The notes below the pieces were generated by a model. The model was not told the origin of the DNA and made no database searches. It worked only from the letters and a program-made list of their open reading frames with translations. From assembly GCA_018651745.1 (NCBI GenBank), contig JABIDL010000011.1, forward strand, positions 32,616 through 96,615: a stretch of DNA of 64,000 bases, in the 5' to 3' direction. Position numbers and translations under genes: made by a program. Of this stretch, positions 62,853 through 64,000 are shown piece by piece (within the stretch, counting starts at the first letter, position 1; each line of letters begins with the position of its first letter). Origin of the DNA: Candidatus Neomarinimicrobiota bacterium. Lineage in GTDB: Bacteria > Fidelibacterota > Marinisomatia > Marinisomatales > TCS55.

Positions 62853-64000
62853 CTATTTCACCAACACAATTTTCTGCACTTGTTGTTCCTTTCCGGATGT
62901 GAGGACGATAAAATAAACACCGGTGGATGATGATTCTGCATTCCATATGATTTCATGTGTTCCGGGTGCAATCGGTTCGTTTAGAAGGGTTTCCACCAGC
63001 CGGCCGGTGATATCGTAAATCCGCAATTGTAGTGGCGAGACATGTCTCGCCCCTACGCCAATATCAAACCGGATGGTGGTGGTTGGATTAAAGGGGTTCG
63101 GGTAGGCGGGATACAGGGTAAATGATGTTGGAACGGCTGCGGTGGTTTTTGTCTTTTTACTGCTTGCTGACTCTAAACCAGCCAGAAAGGTAAACGGCGA
63201 GTCTGGATGGTTTCTCTCAAGTTTACGGTAAACTTCTTTGGCACTAAGAGATACATCACTTCCTGCAACGGTTCTGCCTAAAGGACCATCGCCGCGTTTA
63301 TTTGCAATCAAAAATTCTTCATACAAGAGTTTGGGCTCCATCTCATGATTCGGGTATTCCGTGCGAATGGTATGAATGTGACCTTCTGCTTCTAAAAGCA
63401 TTGGTAGTTCACCGTCTTTGATCTTATGAGATGATAAGAGTGAGTGAGCGTGTTTATGGACACCGGTTCCTTCAAATTGTTCTGAAATAGAAACAAGTGA
63501 TTGTATCATGGCTTCTTCCTGACCAAGTGCCTTGTAACAGCGTGCCAATCCATACAGGGAAAGTTCTCCGGGCTTTTCATTCGGGACTGCCGTTACAACC
63601 TGGGAATATAGTTCCAGTGCCGTTTCAAACTCGCCTATGGCCTCAAGTTTGGAAGCTTTGTGATACAGCTCTTCAATATTGGCAATCTCTGGTGAAGGAA
63701 CCAGTTCTGCCAAGACCGGGGACCAAATTACATTTGGGGCTGATTCTTCATCAAAACCAAACGGACCGGTAAAAGAACAGGATTGTAAAGACCAGTTGTT
63801 TCCAATGGCGTAAATGGTACTTCCCTGATTATGGAATTGAACCTCATTACTGTAAATAGAGTTGTAACCCAATAAATCGTATGAAACATCAAGCCAGGGT
63901 CTGAGTCTGTAGGGACCATGACCAAGATTGGGGGAAGACATATGCCAGGTATGTACTGCAACTTGACAGCCTTTTATCACATTATTGGTGGTATTACAGG
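62853..64000 (-). CDS. Secreted protein with beta-helix-like start and C-terminal sorting domain, 5'-truncated
   Basis: The frame is open to the window edge, so the N-terminus is missing; 382 residues are visible. The first part (NTTNNVIKGCQVAVHTWHMS, then GNNWSLQSCSFTGPFG) looks like the end of a right-handed parallel beta-helix, as in pectate-lyase-like surface proteins. A TPR-like region (about 110-290) follows, and then a FlgD-like/type IX sorting domain (AYPNPFNPTTTI to VQKIVLVK). A 28-bp palindrome inserts GVGARHVSPLQ into that domain (see 63029-63056). Exported or surface-located; enzymatic activity not evident. Confidence 0.8.
   Translation of the reverse strand, partial: CNTTNNVIKGCQVAVHTWHMSSPNLGHGPYRLRPWLDVSYDLLGYNSIYSNEVQFHNQGSTIYAIGNNWSLQSCSFTGPFGFDEESAPNVIWSPVLAELVPSPEIANIEELYHKASKLEAIGEFETALELYSQVVTAVPNEKPGELSLYGLARCYKALGQEEAMIQSLVSISEQFEGTGVHKHAHSLLSSHKIKDGELPMLLEAEGHIHTIRTEYPNHEMEPKLLYEEFLIANKRGDGPLGRTVAGSDVSLSAKEVYRKLERNHPDSPFTFLAGLESASSKKTKTTAAVPTSFTLYPAYPNPFNPTTTIRFDIGVGARHVSPLQLRIYDITGRLVETLLNEPIAPGTHEIIWNAESSSTGVYFIVLTSGKEQQVQKIVLVK
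63029..63056. repeat. 28-bp near-perfect palindrome inside a coding region
   Basis: The plus strand starts GTAGTGGCGAGACA at 63029 and continues as the near reverse complement to 63056, with one mismatched pair (T/C at 63033/63052). On the coding strand it reads as Val-Gly-Ala-Arg-His-Val-Ser-Pro-Leu plus one base. The GTAGGGGCGAGACATG motif is of the REP-like kind often dispersed in bacterial genomes; no second copy was seen in this window. Confidence 0.7.

Noticed and set aside
1-64000. CRISPR arrays, insertion sequences, prophage or integrase genes
   Set aside because: No regularly spaced direct repeats, transposase motifs or terminal inverted repeats were found on reading either strand.

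Overview
This window most likely comes from a marine, respiring bacterium of the FCB side of the tree, with Marinimicrobia (SAR406) or a close relative as my best guess. The evidence is moderate-to-low G+C, three exported proteins that end in the 'YPNPFNP...' FlgD-like/type IX-style sorting domain (ending at 4489, 45749 and 62853), a promoter of the Bacteroidetes TTTG/TAnnTTTG form, and dense operons with ATGA or TTGA stop/start overlaps. The taxon is an inference; no rRNA or other marker gene is present.

Layout. 1-5.2 kb (+ strand): the end of a sodium:solute symporter, a DUF5009/NagX-type membrane acyltransferase, a short-chain dehydrogenase, a membrane protein, a secreted nuclease/phosphatase-like protein and BioY. 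5.2-10.5 kb (-): pterin carbinolamine dehydratase, MATE transporter, DASS/RCK transporter and a GAF-HD-GYP protein. 10.7-15.2 kb (+): a 1519-residue protein with an acyl-CoA-synthetase-like N-terminus and an acetyltransferase-like C-terminus. 15.2-22.8 kb (-): an O-methyltransferase and a complete aa3-type cytochrome c oxidase operon with its assembly genes (coxA, coxC, subunit IV, two small membrane proteins, coxB, ctaA, ctaB, sco, ctaM-like). 22.9-28.7 kb (-): an Rrf2 regulator and a second cytochrome oxidase set with two subunit III genes, a four-helix membrane protein and a hemerythrin. 28.8-38.1 kb (-): a nitrite-oxidoreductase/nitrate-reductase-like molybdoenzyme operon (gamma, alpha, small protein, beta, TorD-like chaperone), headed by an aromatic amino acid hydroxylase and followed by a PLP-dependent decarboxylase. 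38.4-39.1 kb (+): an exported cupredoxin-like protein. 39.1-45.6 kb (-): a quinol:cytochrome c oxidoreductase (HEAT protein, Rieske, split cytochrome b, octaheme cytochrome c) beginning 18 nt after a tRNA-Leu. 45.7-49.1 kb (-): a large modular surface protein. 49.3-60.2 kb (-): housekeeping and amino-acid metabolism (Cys/Met transsulfuration enzyme, SecA, methyltransferase, NusB, branched-chain aminotransferase, acyl-CoA dehydrogenase, thiolase, DAO-family oxidase, PhoH). 60.3-62.2 kb (+): TatT-like lipoprotein, DUF2953-like protein and GerW/YtfJ-like protein. 62.2-64 kb (-): a nucleosidase-like protein and the C-terminal part of another sorted surface protein.

How it fits together. About 30 kb (15-45 kb) forms one respiratory district. 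A periplasmic (Tat-exported) molybdoenzyme with a c/b-heme gamma subunit, a soluble copper protein, a bc-type complex with a multiheme cytochrome, and two heme-copper oxidases could together make a chain from quinol or from the Mo-enzyme substrate to oxygen. The beta subunit strongly recalls NxrB of nitrite oxidisers, so nitrite oxidation (or nitrate reduction) is the leading hypothesis, not a demonstrated function. The most unusual points are the aromatic hydroxylase and decarboxylase in the molybdoenzyme operon, a shared acidic C-terminal tail ending in Trp on several exported respiratory subunits, small Cys-x-x-Cys membrane proteins in both oxidase operons, and the AMP-ligase/acetyltransferase giant protein.
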